The notes beneath the pieces are model-generated. The model made no database searches and was not told where the DNA came from. It was given only the letters and a program-made list of their open reading frames with translations. From Nonomuraea solani (lineage in GTDB: Bacteria; Actinomycetota; Actinomycetes; Streptosporangiales; Streptosporangiaceae), in the NCBI RefSeq assembly GCF_900108335.1, contig NZ_FNVT01000001.1:860977-924976 (forward strand): a stretch of 64,000 nt of DNA, given 5' to 3'. Made by a program: the position numbers and the translations under genes. Each line of letters begins with the position of its first letter. The stretch's first letter is position 1. Positions 19,444-28,436 of the stretch are shown here, piece by piece.

Positions 19444-20497
19444 GGCGGGCCGGGTCGATCGCGGCGGCCATCGCCTGGTGGCCCGCCGCGCTCGGGTGCA
19501 GGTGGTCGCCGCAGTCGTAGCGGGGGAGCAGGCGGGCCGGGTCGCCGGGGTCGCGGAGCGCGGTGTCGAAGTCGGCCAGCCCGTCGAACGCGCCGCCGTC
19601 CCTGACGAACGCGTTCACGGTCTGTCTCGCTCGCTCTCCCGCCGGGGTGTGGTACTCGGCTCCGGCGTACGGGGTGAGCGTGCCGCCGATCACCCGTACC
19701 CCGGCGGTGTGGGCTTTCGTGGCGATGCGGCGGTAGGCGGCGACGAGGTCGTCCGCGCGGGCACCGTGGCCGAGGTCGTTGAGCCCGGCCAGCAGGATCA
19801 CGGTGCCGATGCCGGGCTTGGTCAGCACCTCCGTGGTCAGCCGCTCTTCGGCGGACCGGCCGGTGCCGGCGGTCAGCACCCGGCCGCCGGACACGCCCTC
19901 GTTGGCCACCGCGAGCGCCAAAGTGCCGGCGAGCAGGTCCGGCCAGCCGTGGCCGGTCTCGGAGCCGACGCCCGTGGCGATCGAGTCGCCGAGCACGGCG
20001 ACGGCCCGCTCGGGCGCGGTGACGACCAGCGCGTCCAGCCAGTGCCAGATCGCCACCTCCTCCGTGAACGCCGCCCCGCTTTCGTCGGCGGCGTGATCTC
20101 CGGGCGATCGGTACGCGGGCGCGAACCCGGGGTCCCCGGTCGTGGCGCGGTTGCGGCCGGTGAGCGTGCCGGGGCCGCTCAGGTGCACGCTGACCGCCAG
20201 GCGCTGCCGGGGGAGCACCCGGCCGGGTAAGGGGTCGCTCAGCGCCGTCGCTCCCGGGGGCAGCCGGGCCTCTGGAGCTCCGTCGAAGGTCAGCGGCCGG
20301 TTCGAGTGCGGTTCCAGTGACGCCCCCGAGCCGGGCACGCCCACGTGGACGTGCCCGAAGGTCAGCGGCTCCGCCCCGAACGCGTTCGTCAGGCGGACCC
20401 GCAGGCCCGTGCCGCCGATCGTGGTGCGGACCACGTTGCGTACCGTCACCTCGTGTAAGGAGCCGAGGCGTTCGGCGGCGGCCGCCCACGTGGTCAC
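19424..20497 (-). CDS. SGNH/GDSL hydrolase, probable sugar O-acetyl esterase
   Basis: A 357-residue SGNH hydrolase. It has block I GDSIATGVGSE (nucleophile serine), block II glycine in EGVSGGRV, block III AGLNDLG, and block V DHLHP with the catalytic Asp and His. An N-terminal beta-sandwich-like region precedes the hydrolase domain, as in large bacterial SGNH sugar esterases. The start is a GTG that overlaps the GH78 stop (GTGA). A longer frame reaching 20959 lies wholly inside GH78 and is rejected. No signal peptide, so it probably deacetylates imported pectic oligosaccharides. Its 3-prime end overlaps the convergent acyltransferase-fusion gene by 20 bases. Confidence 0.85.
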   Translation of the reverse strand: MTTWAAAAERLGSLHEVTVRNVVRTTIGGTGLRVRLTNAFGAEPLTFGHVHVGVPGSGASLEPHSNRPLTFDGAPEARLPPGATALSDPLPGRVLPRQRLAVSVHLSGPGTLTGRNRATTGDPGFAPAYRSPGDHAADESGAAFTEEVAIWHWLDALVVTAPERAVAVLGDSIATGVGSETGHGWPDLLAGTLALAVANEGVSGGRVLTAGTGRSAEERLTTEVLTKPGIGTVILLAGLNDLGHGARADDLVAAYRRIATKAHTAGVRVIGGTLTPYAGAEYHTPAGERARQTVNAFVRDGGAFDGLADFDTALRDPGDPARLLPRYDCGDHLHPSAAGHQAMAAAIDPARLTARGT

Positions 20498-23148
20498 CAA
20501 GCGGCCGTGAATGTGTGACTCCCCGAAGAGACCTCGCACACCAGGGCCGACGCCGTGGCCACCCCCTCCACCGGCGTGCCCGACTCGCGGACCGACGACG
20601 GGTCCGTGGTGGGGACGTGCACGGTGGCCAGCGCGCCGGGCGGGATCTGTACCTCCAGGCGGATCGTCCCGCCGGCCACCTCCCACCGGCTGCTGAGCCG
20701 TCCGAGTGGCGTGTCGTGCGCGGCGGCCGCCCAGCGCAGTGTCCCGCCGGGCAGCGGGCGGACGAGTGGCCGGCGGTAGCCCGCCGAGTCGTGCCGCTGC
20801 CCGATCCCGGCGACCCCGCCGTACAGCCACTCGCCGACCGAGCCCAGCGCGTAGTGGTTGAAGGAGTTCATGGCGACCGGCCCGAACCCGGCCTCCTCCG
20901 TCCAGCCGTCCCACCGCTCCCAGATCGTGGTGGCGCCGCGCTTGATCGAGTAGCCCCACGACGGGTAGCGGTCGTCGTGCAGCAGCGCGTACGCCAGGTC
21001 GTGGTGGCCGTGCTCCGACAGGACGGGGCCGAGCAGGCCCACTCCGGCGAAGCCCGTGGTCAGGCTCCGGCCCCGCCGCTCCAGGTCGGCGACGAGGTGG
21101 GCGACGGCGGCCGGTACGAGGTCATCCGGGACCAGGCCGTGCGCGAGCGCCAGCAGGTAGCCGGTCTGCGTGTCGCCGGTGATCCGGCCGTCCGCCGACA
21201 CGAACTCCCGCGTGAACGCCTCTTTGATCCGCTCGCGGAGTCCGGCGTAATGTTCGGCGGTCTCCGCGTCGCCCAGCACGGCGGCCGCTTTCGCGGTCAG
21301 TTCGGCGCTGCGCGCGAAATAGGCCGTGGCCAGCACGTCGCGGGAGGTCGTGACCCCCGCCTGCAGCCAGTCGCCGTAGTGGCTGCCGACCTTCTTCCGC
21401 CAGATCAGGCCGGGATTGTGCCGTTCGATGTGGTCGACCCACCGGCGCATGCTCGGCAGGCTGTCGCGCAGGACGCGCTCGTCCCCGTACACCCGGTAGA
21501 GGTGCCACGGCACGATCGTCGCCGCGTCGCCCCACGCGGGCGTGCCGTGCCGCTCGGTCATGAGGTGCGGCACCACGTCCGGCACCGCGCCCTCATCGGT
21601 CTGCGCGCAGCGCAGATCGGCCAGCCAGTTCGTGAAGAACGCGGCCACGCCGGCGTTGTAGCAGGCCGTGGGCAGGAACACCTGCGCGTCCGCCGTCCAG
21701 CCGAGCCGCTCGTCGCGCTGCGGGCAGTCGGTCGGCACGGACACGAAGTTGCCGCGCTGGCTCCACCGCAGGTTGCTCATGAGCTGCCCCACCATGGCGT
21801 CGGAGCAGGAGAACTCGCCCGCGACCGGCGTGTCCGAGTGCGTCACCCGGCCCGTGACCTCGATGTCGGCCGGGTGCCCGGTGATCTCGACGTAGCGGAA
21901 GCCGTGCACGGTGAAGCGCGGCTCGAACGTCTCCTCCGGCCGGCCCGCCGCCACGTAGTGGTCGGTGGCCTCGGCCGAGCGGAGGTTGGCGGTGTAGAGG
22001 CCGCCGTCGTCGGTCAGGGCCTCGCCGTGCCTGAGCGTGACGCGGGCGCCCCTCGTGGCGCCGCGCATCGTCAGGCGGACCCGGCCGGCGAAGTTCTGGC
22101 CCAGGTCGACGATGGTACGGCCGTCGCTCTCATGCCTGGCCACCGGCGCGAGGTCCTCGGTGACGCGGACCGGCTCGGCGGTGGAGGGCACCAGGACGCC
22201 GTGGCCGGTGTCCTCGACGCGGGCCGGGGCCCAGGACGAGTCGTCGAAGCCCGGCAGGTCCCAGCCGTCGTGCTCCAGGCGGGCGTCGTACCACTCGCCC
22301 ATGAGCAGGTCGGCGTAGCGCAGCGGCCCGGTGGTCTCGCGCCAGCGCTCGTCGGTGCCGGCGACCGTACGTGAGCCGTCCGGGTGGTCGGCCACGATCT
22401 GCGCGAAGAGCTGTGGCCTGCGGCCGTAGTGCTGCGCCTGCCGCCGGCCGTCCCAGCCCAGGCTGCCCGACCACCAGCCGTCCGCCAGCACCGCGCCCAC
22501 GCAGGCGGGCCCGTCGCCGATCAGGTCGGTGACGTCGTACACCTGGTACGGGATCCGGTACCGGTAGTCGGTCCAGCCCGGCGTCAGCTCGCCGTCGCCG
22601 ACGCGGGTGCCGTTGACGCGCAGCTCGTACAGGCCACGGGCGGTGCACGCGATCAGGACCTTCGTCGCCGGCGCCAGGGTGAGCTCGGTGCGGAAGTAGC
22701 GAGGAGCCGGCAGGGAGGCGGTCTTCTGGCTGCGGGGCTCCTTGTCGTCGGTGGGCGGCTCGAACGGCGGCTCGGTCTCCGGGTCGTGGCCGATCCAGGC
22801 CGCCCGCCACTCGTCCGGATGCAGCACGCCGGTGCCGAACGACGACTCGGCTCCGTTGTTCGAGGGGCCTACTTCGACCCGCCAGGTGTACGCGGTGAAC
22901 GACGTCAGCGGTGCGCCGCCGTAGTCCGCCGCGACCTCCTCGCTCTCGACCCAGCCGCTGTCCCAGGCCAGGACGCCGCCGGGGCCGTTGACGCGGATCC
23001 GGTAGGCGGTCTGTGCGTCGCCGCGCCGGTCCGAGGCCAGGCGCCAGCTCAGCCTGGGCACGGGCACGCCGATGCCGGAAGGGGTGGTCAGATGCTCACA
23101 GCGCAGGTCGTACGGACGCAGCGTCTCGGCGGCCGGGATCGCCTTCAC
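20494..23148 (-). CDS. GH78 alpha-L-rhamnosidase (second copy, cytoplasmic)
   Basis: An 884-residue alpha-L-rhamnosidase with the usual order: N-terminal beta domains (start RPYDLRCEHLTTP), carbohydrate-binding region, (alpha/alpha)6 barrel with the canonical DCPQRDERLGWTADAQ, and C-terminal beta sandwich. It lacks a signal peptide, so it acts inside the cell. I choose the GTG at 23148, which overlaps the stop of the GH127-like gene (GTGA) and is preceded by AAGGAG. The extended frame to 23661 is antisense noise over that gene. It sits between the GH127-like enzyme and the SGNH esterase in one operon, suggesting sequential removal of arabinose, rhamnose and acetyl groups from one oligosaccharide. 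Confidence 0.93.
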   Translation of the reverse strand: MKAIPAAETLRPYDLRCEHLTTPSGIGVPVPRLSWRLASDRRGDAQTAYRIRVNGPGGVLAWDSGWVESEEVAADYGGAPLTSFTAYTWRVEVGPSNNGAESSFGTGVLHPDEWRAAWIGHDPETEPPFEPPTDDKEPRSQKTASLPAPRYFRTELTLAPATKVLIACTARGLYELRVNGTRVGDGELTPGWTDYRYRIPYQVYDVTDLIGDGPACVGAVLADGWWSGSLGWDGRRQAQHYGRRPQLFAQIVADHPDGSRTVAGTDERWRETTGPLRYADLLMGEWYDARLEHDGWDLPGFDDSSWAPARVEDTGHGVLVPSTAEPVRVTEDLAPVARHESDGRTIVDLGQNFAGRVRLTMRGATRGARVTLRHGEALTDDGGLYTANLRSAEATDHYVAAGRPEETFEPRFTVHGFRYVEITGHPADIEVTGRVTHSDTPVAGEFSCSDAMVGQLMSNLRWSQRGNFVSVPTDCPQRDERLGWTADAQVFLPTACYNAGVAAFFTNWLADLRCAQTDEGAVPDVVPHLMTERHGTPAWGDAATIVPWHLYRVYGDERVLRDSLPSMRRWVDHIERHNPGLIWRKKVGSHYGDWLQAGVTTSRDVLATAYFARSAELTAKAAAVLGDAETAEHYAGLRERIKEAFTREFVSADGRITGDTQTGYLLALAHGLVPDDLVPAAVAHLVADLERRGRSLTTGFAGVGLLGPVLSEHGHHDLAYALLHDDRYPSWGYSIKRGATTIWERWDGWTEEAGFGPVAMNSFNHYALGSVGEWLYGGVAGIGQRHDSAGYRRPLVRPLPGGTLRWAAAAHDTPLGRLSSRWEVAGGTIRLEVQIPPGALATVHVPTTDPSSVRESGTPVEGVATASALVCEVSSGSHTFTAAW

Positions 23149-24839
23149 CAGGTCCACTCCTTCGCGGGACGGGTCAGCGTGTACTCGCGGCGGGGGGCGG
23201 TGGGGTGGACCTTGCGCCCGCTGTACATCGGCCGGGCCGTCCCCTCCGGGCTGATGCCGGTCACGTCGTCGCCGCGCCAGCGCACCTGGTATTCGCGGCC
23301 CGCCGCGACCTCGGTGCTCGTCGTCTCCGGCACGGGGAAGGTGACCGTGACGCGCTCGCCCCTTCGCGGCGTGGGGATCGACAGGTAGCCGTCCGGCGCC
23401 CACGCGCCGGCCTGGGTGCCGTTCTCGCGGGCCACGCGCACCTTGGCGTAGCCGGCCCAGTCGGGGACTCTCATGCGGAGTTCCCGCAGGTCCTCGTGCA
23501 CGTCCAGGTCCACCCGGCCCTCGTGCGGGAGGTGGCTGAGCACCGTGACCCGGCGGGTGGCCCTGGTGAGGAGCAGGTTGACCCTGGTGGCCTGGTCGTC
23601 GGTGGTGACGATCGAGTTCCAGCCCCAGAACAGGCCGCGTACGCCGGAGCCCACGCAGCACGCCTGCACGTCGGCGGTGTGGCCACGGCCCTGTTCGACG
23701 TCGCAGACGAAGTCGTTGGGGGCGCCGTACCCGGCGAAGGCGCCGCGCACGCGCTCGCCGACCCGCACGTGGGTCGTCCAGCCGGGCTCGTCGCCCGAGG
23801 TGTCGGGCGCGGACTCGACCCAGCTCAGGTCGAGGAGCTGCGACTCGACGAGGTGGTTGCGCAGGAACCGCTCCACCACGCCCCAGTAGCGGGTGTGCCC
23901 GGCGCGCGCCAGCGTGGTGCCGGTGCCGATCAGGTCCACCAGCGAGCAGCTCTCGTGTTCGAAGCGCTGGTCGGCCAGGTCGCCGGGCGTCCAGCCGAAC
24001 GCCGTGGCCTGGCCCAGGGCCCAGTCGTAGGACCGGCGTACGAACGCGGTCAGCTCGTGGTCGCCGGTGTGGCGGGCGTACCGGGCGAGCCCTTCGAGGG
24101 TGCCCAGGCGGGTGTGGAAATGCCCGCTACGGTACGCGCGCGCCGGGTTGAAGCTGCCGTCCTCGTGGTACACGCCGCTCTTGTGCACGATCAGCCGCGC
24201 GAACCAGCCGCACAGCTCCAGCGCGTCCTCGTTGCCGGTGGCCTGGTGGTAGCGGAGCAGCGGCATGATCAACCGCCCGCTGAACGAGGCCGGGTCCGGC
24301 GCCAGGTGCAGCGCGATCGCGTTGGGGGAGGGCCAGCCGGCGGGGGTGTACTCGGAGGCGGGATAGAACCAGACGTCCCGCTCCTTGATCGCGATCCGCT
24401 TGAGCGCGGCCACGTGCCGGTCGGCCAGCCGCTTGGCCTCGGGGTCGCCGTCGGACAGGTACCAGGTGGTCAGCGACAGGAGCGCGGCCCGCTGGTCGAT
24501 GAGGTTGGCGTTGGCCGGCCAGCCCACCTCGGGGCGGGCCAGCCGGTAGCTCAGCCCGTCCTCGCCGAAGAAGCCGATCAGCCGCCGTCTGAGCCCGTCC
24601 TCGACCTCGCGCCACGCGTCCTTGCCCGTCATGTGCCGGGCGAGCAGGCTGGCGTCGAGCAGCCGGCCGTGGCTGGAGCCGTAGTCCCAGTCGCCGTGCC
24701 GCAGCGTCGCCGGGCGGGCCAGCAGGTCGGCGCTGAAATACGGGATGCCGTCCATGTCGTCGTCGGGCAGGCCGGCCACGGCGTTCATCGCCAGGCCGGC
24801 CCGTTCTTCGAGCAGCACCGTGTCGGGGATCTCCGGCAT
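23145..24839 (-). CDS. GH127-related beta-L-arabinofuranosidase-like protein
   Basis: A 564-residue (alpha/alpha)6-barrel protein distantly like the DUF1680/GH127 clan. The signature acidic and cysteine cluster is recognisable: HESCSLVDLIG resembles the E-x-C region and QACCVGSG the tandem cysteine nucleophile region of GH127. The overall sequence differs strongly from the true GH127 encoded next door. The C-terminal third is beta-rich. No signal peptide. I start at ATG 24839 after AGAAGGG. A GTG at 24866 is in frame but overlaps the shared AT-rich promoter site. It heads a three-gene operon with GH78 and the SGNH esterase. A related family such as GH146-like is possible. Confidence 0.7.
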   Translation of the reverse strand: MPEIPDTVLLEERAGLAMNAVAGLPDDDMDGIPYFSADLLARPATLRHGDWDYGSSHGRLLDASLLARHMTGKDAWREVEDGLRRRLIGFFGEDGLSYRLARPEVGWPANANLIDQRAALLSLTTWYLSDGDPEAKRLADRHVAALKRIAIKERDVWFYPASEYTPAGWPSPNAIALHLAPDPASFSGRLIMPLLRYHQATGNEDALELCGWFARLIVHKSGVYHEDGSFNPARAYRSGHFHTRLGTLEGLARYARHTGDHELTAFVRRSYDWALGQATAFGWTPGDLADQRFEHESCSLVDLIGTGTTLARAGHTRYWGVVERFLRNHLVESQLLDLSWVESAPDTSGDEPGWTTHVRVGERVRGAFAGYGAPNDFVCDVEQGRGHTADVQACCVGSGVRGLFWGWNSIVTTDDQATRVNLLLTRATRRVTVLSHLPHEGRVDLDVHEDLRELRMRVPDWAGYAKVRVARENGTQAGAWAPDGYLSIPTPRRGERVTVTFPVPETTSTEVAAGREYQVRWRGDDVTGISPEGTARPMYSGRKVHPTAPRREYTLTRPAKEWTW

Positions 24840-24854
24840 GGCCACCCTTCTCAC

Positions 24855-24865
24855 ATAAATATTCA
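24855..24865. promoter_or_regulatory. AT-rich shared promoter site, GH127-like operon copy
   Basis: The 11-base element TGAATATTTAT (minus strand) lies 15 bases upstream of the ATG of the GH127-like gene. The same 11 bases recur at 24924-24934 and at 54332-54342, upstream of the SorC regulator gene. Ten of the 11 positions are A or T, which stands out sharply in this GC-rich DNA. Confidence 0.55.
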
Positions 24866-24923
24866 CTCATGCATAGATGTCCCATTCAGCCTGCTTCGGG
24901 CGGTCGTGGGAGTCAAGGTGTGT

Positions 24924-24934
24924 ATAAATATTCA
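24924..24934. promoter_or_regulatory. AT-rich shared promoter site, GH127 copy
   Basis: An exact second copy of TGAATATTTAT (on the minus strand; ATAAATATTCA on the plus strand) lies 39 bases upstream of the GH127 ATG at 24974, in the same divergent promoter as the copy at 24855. Two copies 69 bases apart could serve the two divergent transcripts separately or be bridged by one oligomeric regulator. Confidence 0.55.
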
Positions 24935-24973
24935 TATCTTGTTGGATATGTGATCCTGATGGAGGATGGCCGC

Positions 24974-26866
24974 ATGAGCGATGATTCGGCGGTGCGGCCG
25001 CGCCCGGAGGCGGCGGTGGCTCTGAGACCGGCTTCCGGAGGGCGCGTCGAGGGCGGGTTCTGGGGGGCGCGGCAGCGGGTCAACCGTGAGGTGACGATCC
25101 CGCTGGGCGAGGAGCGGATCCGCGAGTCCGGCGCCTTCACCAACCTGGAGCTGGCCGGTCGCGGCGCCGGAGGGGAACACCAGGGCAAGGTCTTCGCCGA
25201 CTCCGACGTGTACAAGTGGCTGGAGGCGGTGGCCTGGGAGCGCGGCAGAGCTTCGGGATCCCCGGCTCCTACGGCCATTTCCGACGAGAGCCTGGCGTCT
25301 TCGTACGGGGAGGCGGTGAAGCTGGTCGCCGGGGCACAACGCACCGACGGCTACCTGCACACCCACACCCAGCTCACCGGCCGCGAACGCTACTCCGACC
25401 TGGCCTCCAGCCACGAGCTCTACTGCGCGGGCCACCTCATGCAGGCCGCCGTCGCCGGCAGCCGCGCCACCGGCGACCGTAGCCTCCTCGACGTCGCCAC
25501 CCGCTTCGCCGACCACCTGGTCAAAGACCTGCCGGCCGACGCGCTCGACGGCCATCCCGAGATCGAGACCGCCCTGGCCGAGCTCTACCGGGAGACCGGG
25601 ACGCGCCCGTACCTCGACCTGGCCGCCCGCATGGTCGCCGGCCGGGGCCGCGAACTCCTCCCGCTCAAGGGCCACCACGGGCCCGGCATCCGCCAGGACC
25701 GGGTGCCGGTGCGGGAGGCGACCACGGTGGAGGGGCACGCGGTACGCGCCATGTACCTGGCCGCCGGGGCGGCGGACGTGGCCGTCGAAACCGCCGACGA
25801 GGGCCTGCTCACCGCCCTCGACCGGCAGTGGCACGACATGGTGGCGACCAAGACGTACCTGACCGGCGGGCTCGGCGCCAACTGGTACGGGGAGGCGTTC
25901 GGCGGCCACCACGAGCTGACCCCGGAGACCGCGTACTGCGAGACCTGCGCCGCCATCGGCAGCGTCCAGTGGTCGTGGCGCATGCTCCTGGCCACCGGCG
26001 AGCCCGCCTACGCGGACCTGATGGAACGCACCCTCTACAACGCCGTCCTGCCGGGCGTCTCGCTCGGAGGCGACCGCTTCTTCTACGTCAACGCACTCCG
26101 CGTCCGCGCCGGCGCCAACCCCGACGACCGCCGCGCCCCGGCCCGCGGCCGCCAGGACTGGTACGGCACCGCCTGCTGCCCGCCCAACGTGATGCGCCTG
26201 CTCTCCTCCCTGGACCACTACGTGGCCACCCAGAACCAGGACGGAATCCAACTCCACCTGTACGCCGGCGGCACCGTCCGCGCGGGCGAGGTCGTGCTGG
26301 AGATCGAAACCGACTATCCCTGGAACGGCCACGTCGACATCGTGGTCCGCGAAACCCCCGGCCGCCCCTGGGCCCTCTCGGCCCGCATCCCCTCCTGGTC
26401 CGACCCGTCGCTGGCACCCGCCGCCCCCGGCTCGTACCACCGCATCCACCGCACCTGGCACCCCGGCGACCGGATCACCCTGGACCTCGGGGTACGCCCA
26501 AGGCTGACGGTGGCCGTACCCAGGCTGGACGTGGCCCGAGGCCAGGTGGCCGTGGAACGCGGCCCCCTGGTCTACTGCCTGGAACAGGCCGACCACCCGG
26601 GCGTGGTCGTGGACGACCTGTGCGTGGCCTCACCGGACCTCCGCGACGGCCCCCCACTGACGGGCTTGCCACCGGACGTGGTCCCGATCATCGCCCGGGG
26701 CCGGGCCCACGTACACCGGCAAACCGACGACGGCTTCCCCTACAGAACGGCCACCACCCCCCGCGCCCCAGACCACACGGGCACGGCAGACCTGACCTTC
26801 ATCCCTTACTACACCTGGGCCAACAGAGGAGTAGGCCCCATGACGATCTGGACCCCCATGCACTGA
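24974..26866 (+). CDS. GH127 beta-L-arabinofuranosidase (DUF1680)
   Basis: A 630-residue GH127 enzyme. Hallmarks are FWGARQRVNREVTIP near the N-terminus, the HELTPETAYCETCAA block containing the family glutamate and zinc/cysteine ligands, and YGTACCPPNVMRLLSS with the nucleophilic cysteine pair. Catalysis by GH127 depends on these cysteines and a glutamate. The (alpha/alpha)6 barrel is followed by beta-sandwich domains. No signal peptide. I place the start at the ATG after GGAGG at 24974. Monocistronic, it is divergent from the GH127-like operon and shares its AT-rich regulatory sites. beta-L-arabinofuranose occurs in RG-II and in extensin-type arabinans. Confidence 0.92.
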   Translation: MSDDSAVRPRPEAAVALRPASGGRVEGGFWGARQRVNREVTIPLGEERIRESGAFTNLELAGRGAGGEHQGKVFADSDVYKWLEAVAWERGRASGSPAPTAISDESLASSYGEAVKLVAGAQRTDGYLHTHTQLTGRERYSDLASSHELYCAGHLMQAAVAGSRATGDRSLLDVATRFADHLVKDLPADALDGHPEIETALAELYRETGTRPYLDLAARMVAGRGRELLPLKGHHGPGIRQDRVPVREATTVEGHAVRAMYLAAGAADVAVETADEGLLTALDRQWHDMVATKTYLTGGLGANWYGEAFGGHHELTPETAYCETCAAIGSVQWSWRMLLATGEPAYADLMERTLYNAVLPGVSLGGDRFFYVNALRVRAGANPDDRRAPARGRQDWYGTACCPPNVMRLLSSLDHYVATQNQDGIQLHLYAGGTVRAGEVVLEIETDYPWNGHVDIVVRETPGRPWALSARIPSWSDPSLAPAAPGSYHRIHRTWHPGDRITLDLGVRPRLTVAVPRLDVARGQVAVERGPLVYCLEQADHPGVVVDDLCVASPDLRDGPPLTGLPPDVVPIIARGRAHVHRQTDDGFPYRTATTPRAPDHTGTADLTFIPYYTWANRGVGPMTIWTPMH

Positions 26867-26900
26867 AGGTCCTCGCGATGCGGGGAGAGTCCCCTTCGGT
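26862..26900. terminator. candidate bidirectional terminator hairpin
   Basis: ACTGAAGG (26862-26869) pairs with CCTTCGGT (26893-26900) with one G-T wobble. Inside it GGGGA (26882-26886) can pair with TCCCC (26890-26894), as an alternative or partly overlapping hairpin. It lies exactly between the convergent GH127 and alpha/beta-hydrolase genes and starts within the GH127 stop. There is no long T-run. Confidence 0.45.
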
Positions 26901-26902
26901 GC

Positions 26903-28186
26903 CTACTCGATGAAGTCGATGTTCGGGTGTCGCGGGGATTCGCCGTCGAACAGGTGCCGGTCCCGTCCGCGAAGGTGCAGATCGAAGAACGCGCCGATGT
27001 AGTCCCGTTGCGCGGCCAGCGAACGACGGGGGTCGATGGAGCCGATGAGCGCCTCACGCTTGTCCGGTGCCACGCGCGCGCCGAGTTGCGGCACGATGTT
27101 CTGCAGATCGCTGAAGGCCAGGTGCGTGCTGCCGCCGCGCAGGAACAGATCCCGCTTCCAGCCTCGCTGGACGGCCCAGAAGTCCGCCCAGCTGCGGTCG
27201 AACGCGGGATTCCGGTGAGTGTGCTCGAGCAGTTTCCCGTTCTCGTCGACGCCCTCGGCGCCCATCAGGAGGAACGGCCTGTCCAGGCCGCGTTCGGTGA
27301 CTTCGCCCGGCTCGTATGGACTTCCCGGGGGATAGCCGATCGCGGTCGCCATCGCGCCGTCCAGGTTGATCCCGGCGTCGACACGGCGGTCGTGGACCAT
27401 CGTCTCGCCCGCGGTGAACCCGCCGTAGGAGTGCCCGTAGGCGCCGACCCGGGACAGGTCGAGCGACCGGCCGAGCCCGCGGGGGAGCGGGCGCTTGTCC
27501 GCGTCGGGGTTCGCGCCCCGGGTGAGCTTCGTGAGCTGGTCGAGGACGAACCGGCTGTCGGCCACCCGGGCGTCGAGCGCCTTCTTCAATGCGGGCTCTT
27601 CGCCCTCGGACACCGCGAGTTCGAGCCGCCCGCCAGGAAACTCGACCGCCGCGCTCTCGTAGGTGTGCGAGAGCGAGACGACCACGTAGCCGTGGCTCGC
27701 CAGGTCGTCGACGATCGCGGTGTACATCTCGCGTGGGAAGCCGAAGCCAGGGGAGAAGAGCGCGACCGGCTTCGGCGCGCCGTGCGCCACGGGGACGCTG
27801 GTCTCGGCCCTTCGCTTCGCCGATGCCCAGTCGATGGAGCCGACCGGGAGACTGAGGTAGTCCTCGCCCGCCAGCGCCTGGTCGACGACGGCGCTCATGC
27901 CGGGCGTGAGCCACGGTGCCCGCGGGCCCTCGGCCAACCGGTCCGCCGGGTAGGTGACGGTGACCATGAGTTCCCGGCGCCGTTCCGGTTTCCACGGATC
28001 GGGGCGGGACGGGTCGACGAGGTGGAGGTCGGTGGTGCCGACGTCGTACTTGCCGGTGAGGGATGGCGCGGTGAGCCTGGCCCGCTCCGCTGCCACGGCG
28101 GGAGCGGTCACGGTGAGCCCGCCCGCGAGCGCGAGGCCCGCGATCAGCGCCGAACCCCGCACCACCCTGGTGTGTCTCGATGGCAC
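26903..28186 (-). CDS. secreted alpha/beta hydrolase, PAF-acetylhydrolase/lipase-like
   Basis: A 427-residue secreted serine hydrolase. The N-terminal basic stretch, hydrophobic core ALIAGLALAGGLTVT and APAVAAE cleavage region form a Sec signal peptide. The nucleophile elbow is GAYGHSYGGFTAG, and the oxyanion-side motif LFSPGFGFPREMY is seen upstream. This arrangement resembles platelet-activating-factor acetylhydrolase-like lipases and esterases. I start at GTG 28186, after GGAAGGA, because it gives a clean signal peptide; the frame extends further upstream to 28291 without a better site. It is unrelated in strand and promoter to the sugar operons, and its substrate is unknown. Confidence 0.75.
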   Translation of the reverse strand: MPSRHTRVVRGSALIAGLALAGGLTVTAPAVAAERARLTAPSLTGKYDVGTTDLHLVDPSRPDPWKPERRRELMVTVTYPADRLAEGPRAPWLTPGMSAVVDQALAGEDYLSLPVGSIDWASAKRRAETSVPVAHGAPKPVALFSPGFGFPREMYTAIVDDLASHGYVVVSLSHTYESAAVEFPGGRLELAVSEGEEPALKKALDARVADSRFVLDQLTKLTRGANPDADKRPLPRGLGRSLDLSRVGAYGHSYGGFTAGETMVHDRRVDAGINLDGAMATAIGYPPGSPYEPGEVTERGLDRPFLLMGAEGVDENGKLLEHTHRNPAFDRSWADFWAVQRGWKRDLFLRGGSTHLAFSDLQNIVPQLGARVAPDKREALIGSIDPRRSLAAQRDYIGAFFDLHLRGRDRHLFDGESPRHPNIDFIE

Positions 28187-28270
28187 TGCTGGAGTCCTTC
28201 CGGATCGGGGCGGCCCAGCAGCCGCCTGCTTTCGACTGTGGCAGCGCCCTTGCGGCACGCGCATCCTCCT

Positions 28271-28295
28271 TCGGATGGAGCCCGCGTTCATCCGA
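28271..28295. promoter_or_regulatory. inverted repeat upstream of the alpha/beta hydrolase gene
   Basis: TCGGATG (28271-28277) and CATCCGA (28289-28295) form a perfect seven-base inverted repeat with an 11-base spacer, extendable by AAGG/CCTT with a bulge. It lies about 85 bases upstream of the hydrolase start and could be an operator, or a terminator of the padR transcript. Confidence 0.3.
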
Positions 28296-28304
28296 GAAGG
28301 GCAC

Positions 28305-28436
28305 CTAGGCCGGCGCGGTCTCAGGGTGCGGCGCCACCTCGCCGGTGCCGATCAGTGGCCGGACGTCGAGAAACCGTGTCCCCACGGCGGGCGCCGGCAC
28401 TCGGGGTCAGCGGCTTTCGTAGGAATGCACGGTCAT
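28305..28436 (-). pseudogene. possible truncated gene downstream of padR
   Basis: An ATG overlaps the padR stop (ATGA), as is common for the membrane or permease gene that usually follows padR. This frame stops after nine codons (TVHSYESR then TGA). It continues open beyond that stop as VGTRFLDVRPLIGTGEV and ends at TAG 28305. The layout suggests a decayed or deleted partner gene of which only ends remain. The family is not recognisable. Confidence 0.25.

Noticed and set aside
18546..19520. A 324-codon frame within the acyltransferase-fusion gene
   Set aside because: The Arg/Pro-rich composition and complete overlap with a gene bearing real domain motifs mark it as a frame shadow.
20494..23661. 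N-terminal extension of the second GH78 by about 170 residues
   Set aside because: The extra part is antisense-like sequence inside the GH127-like gene. The GTG at 23148 overlaps that gene's stop and has AAGGAG upstream.
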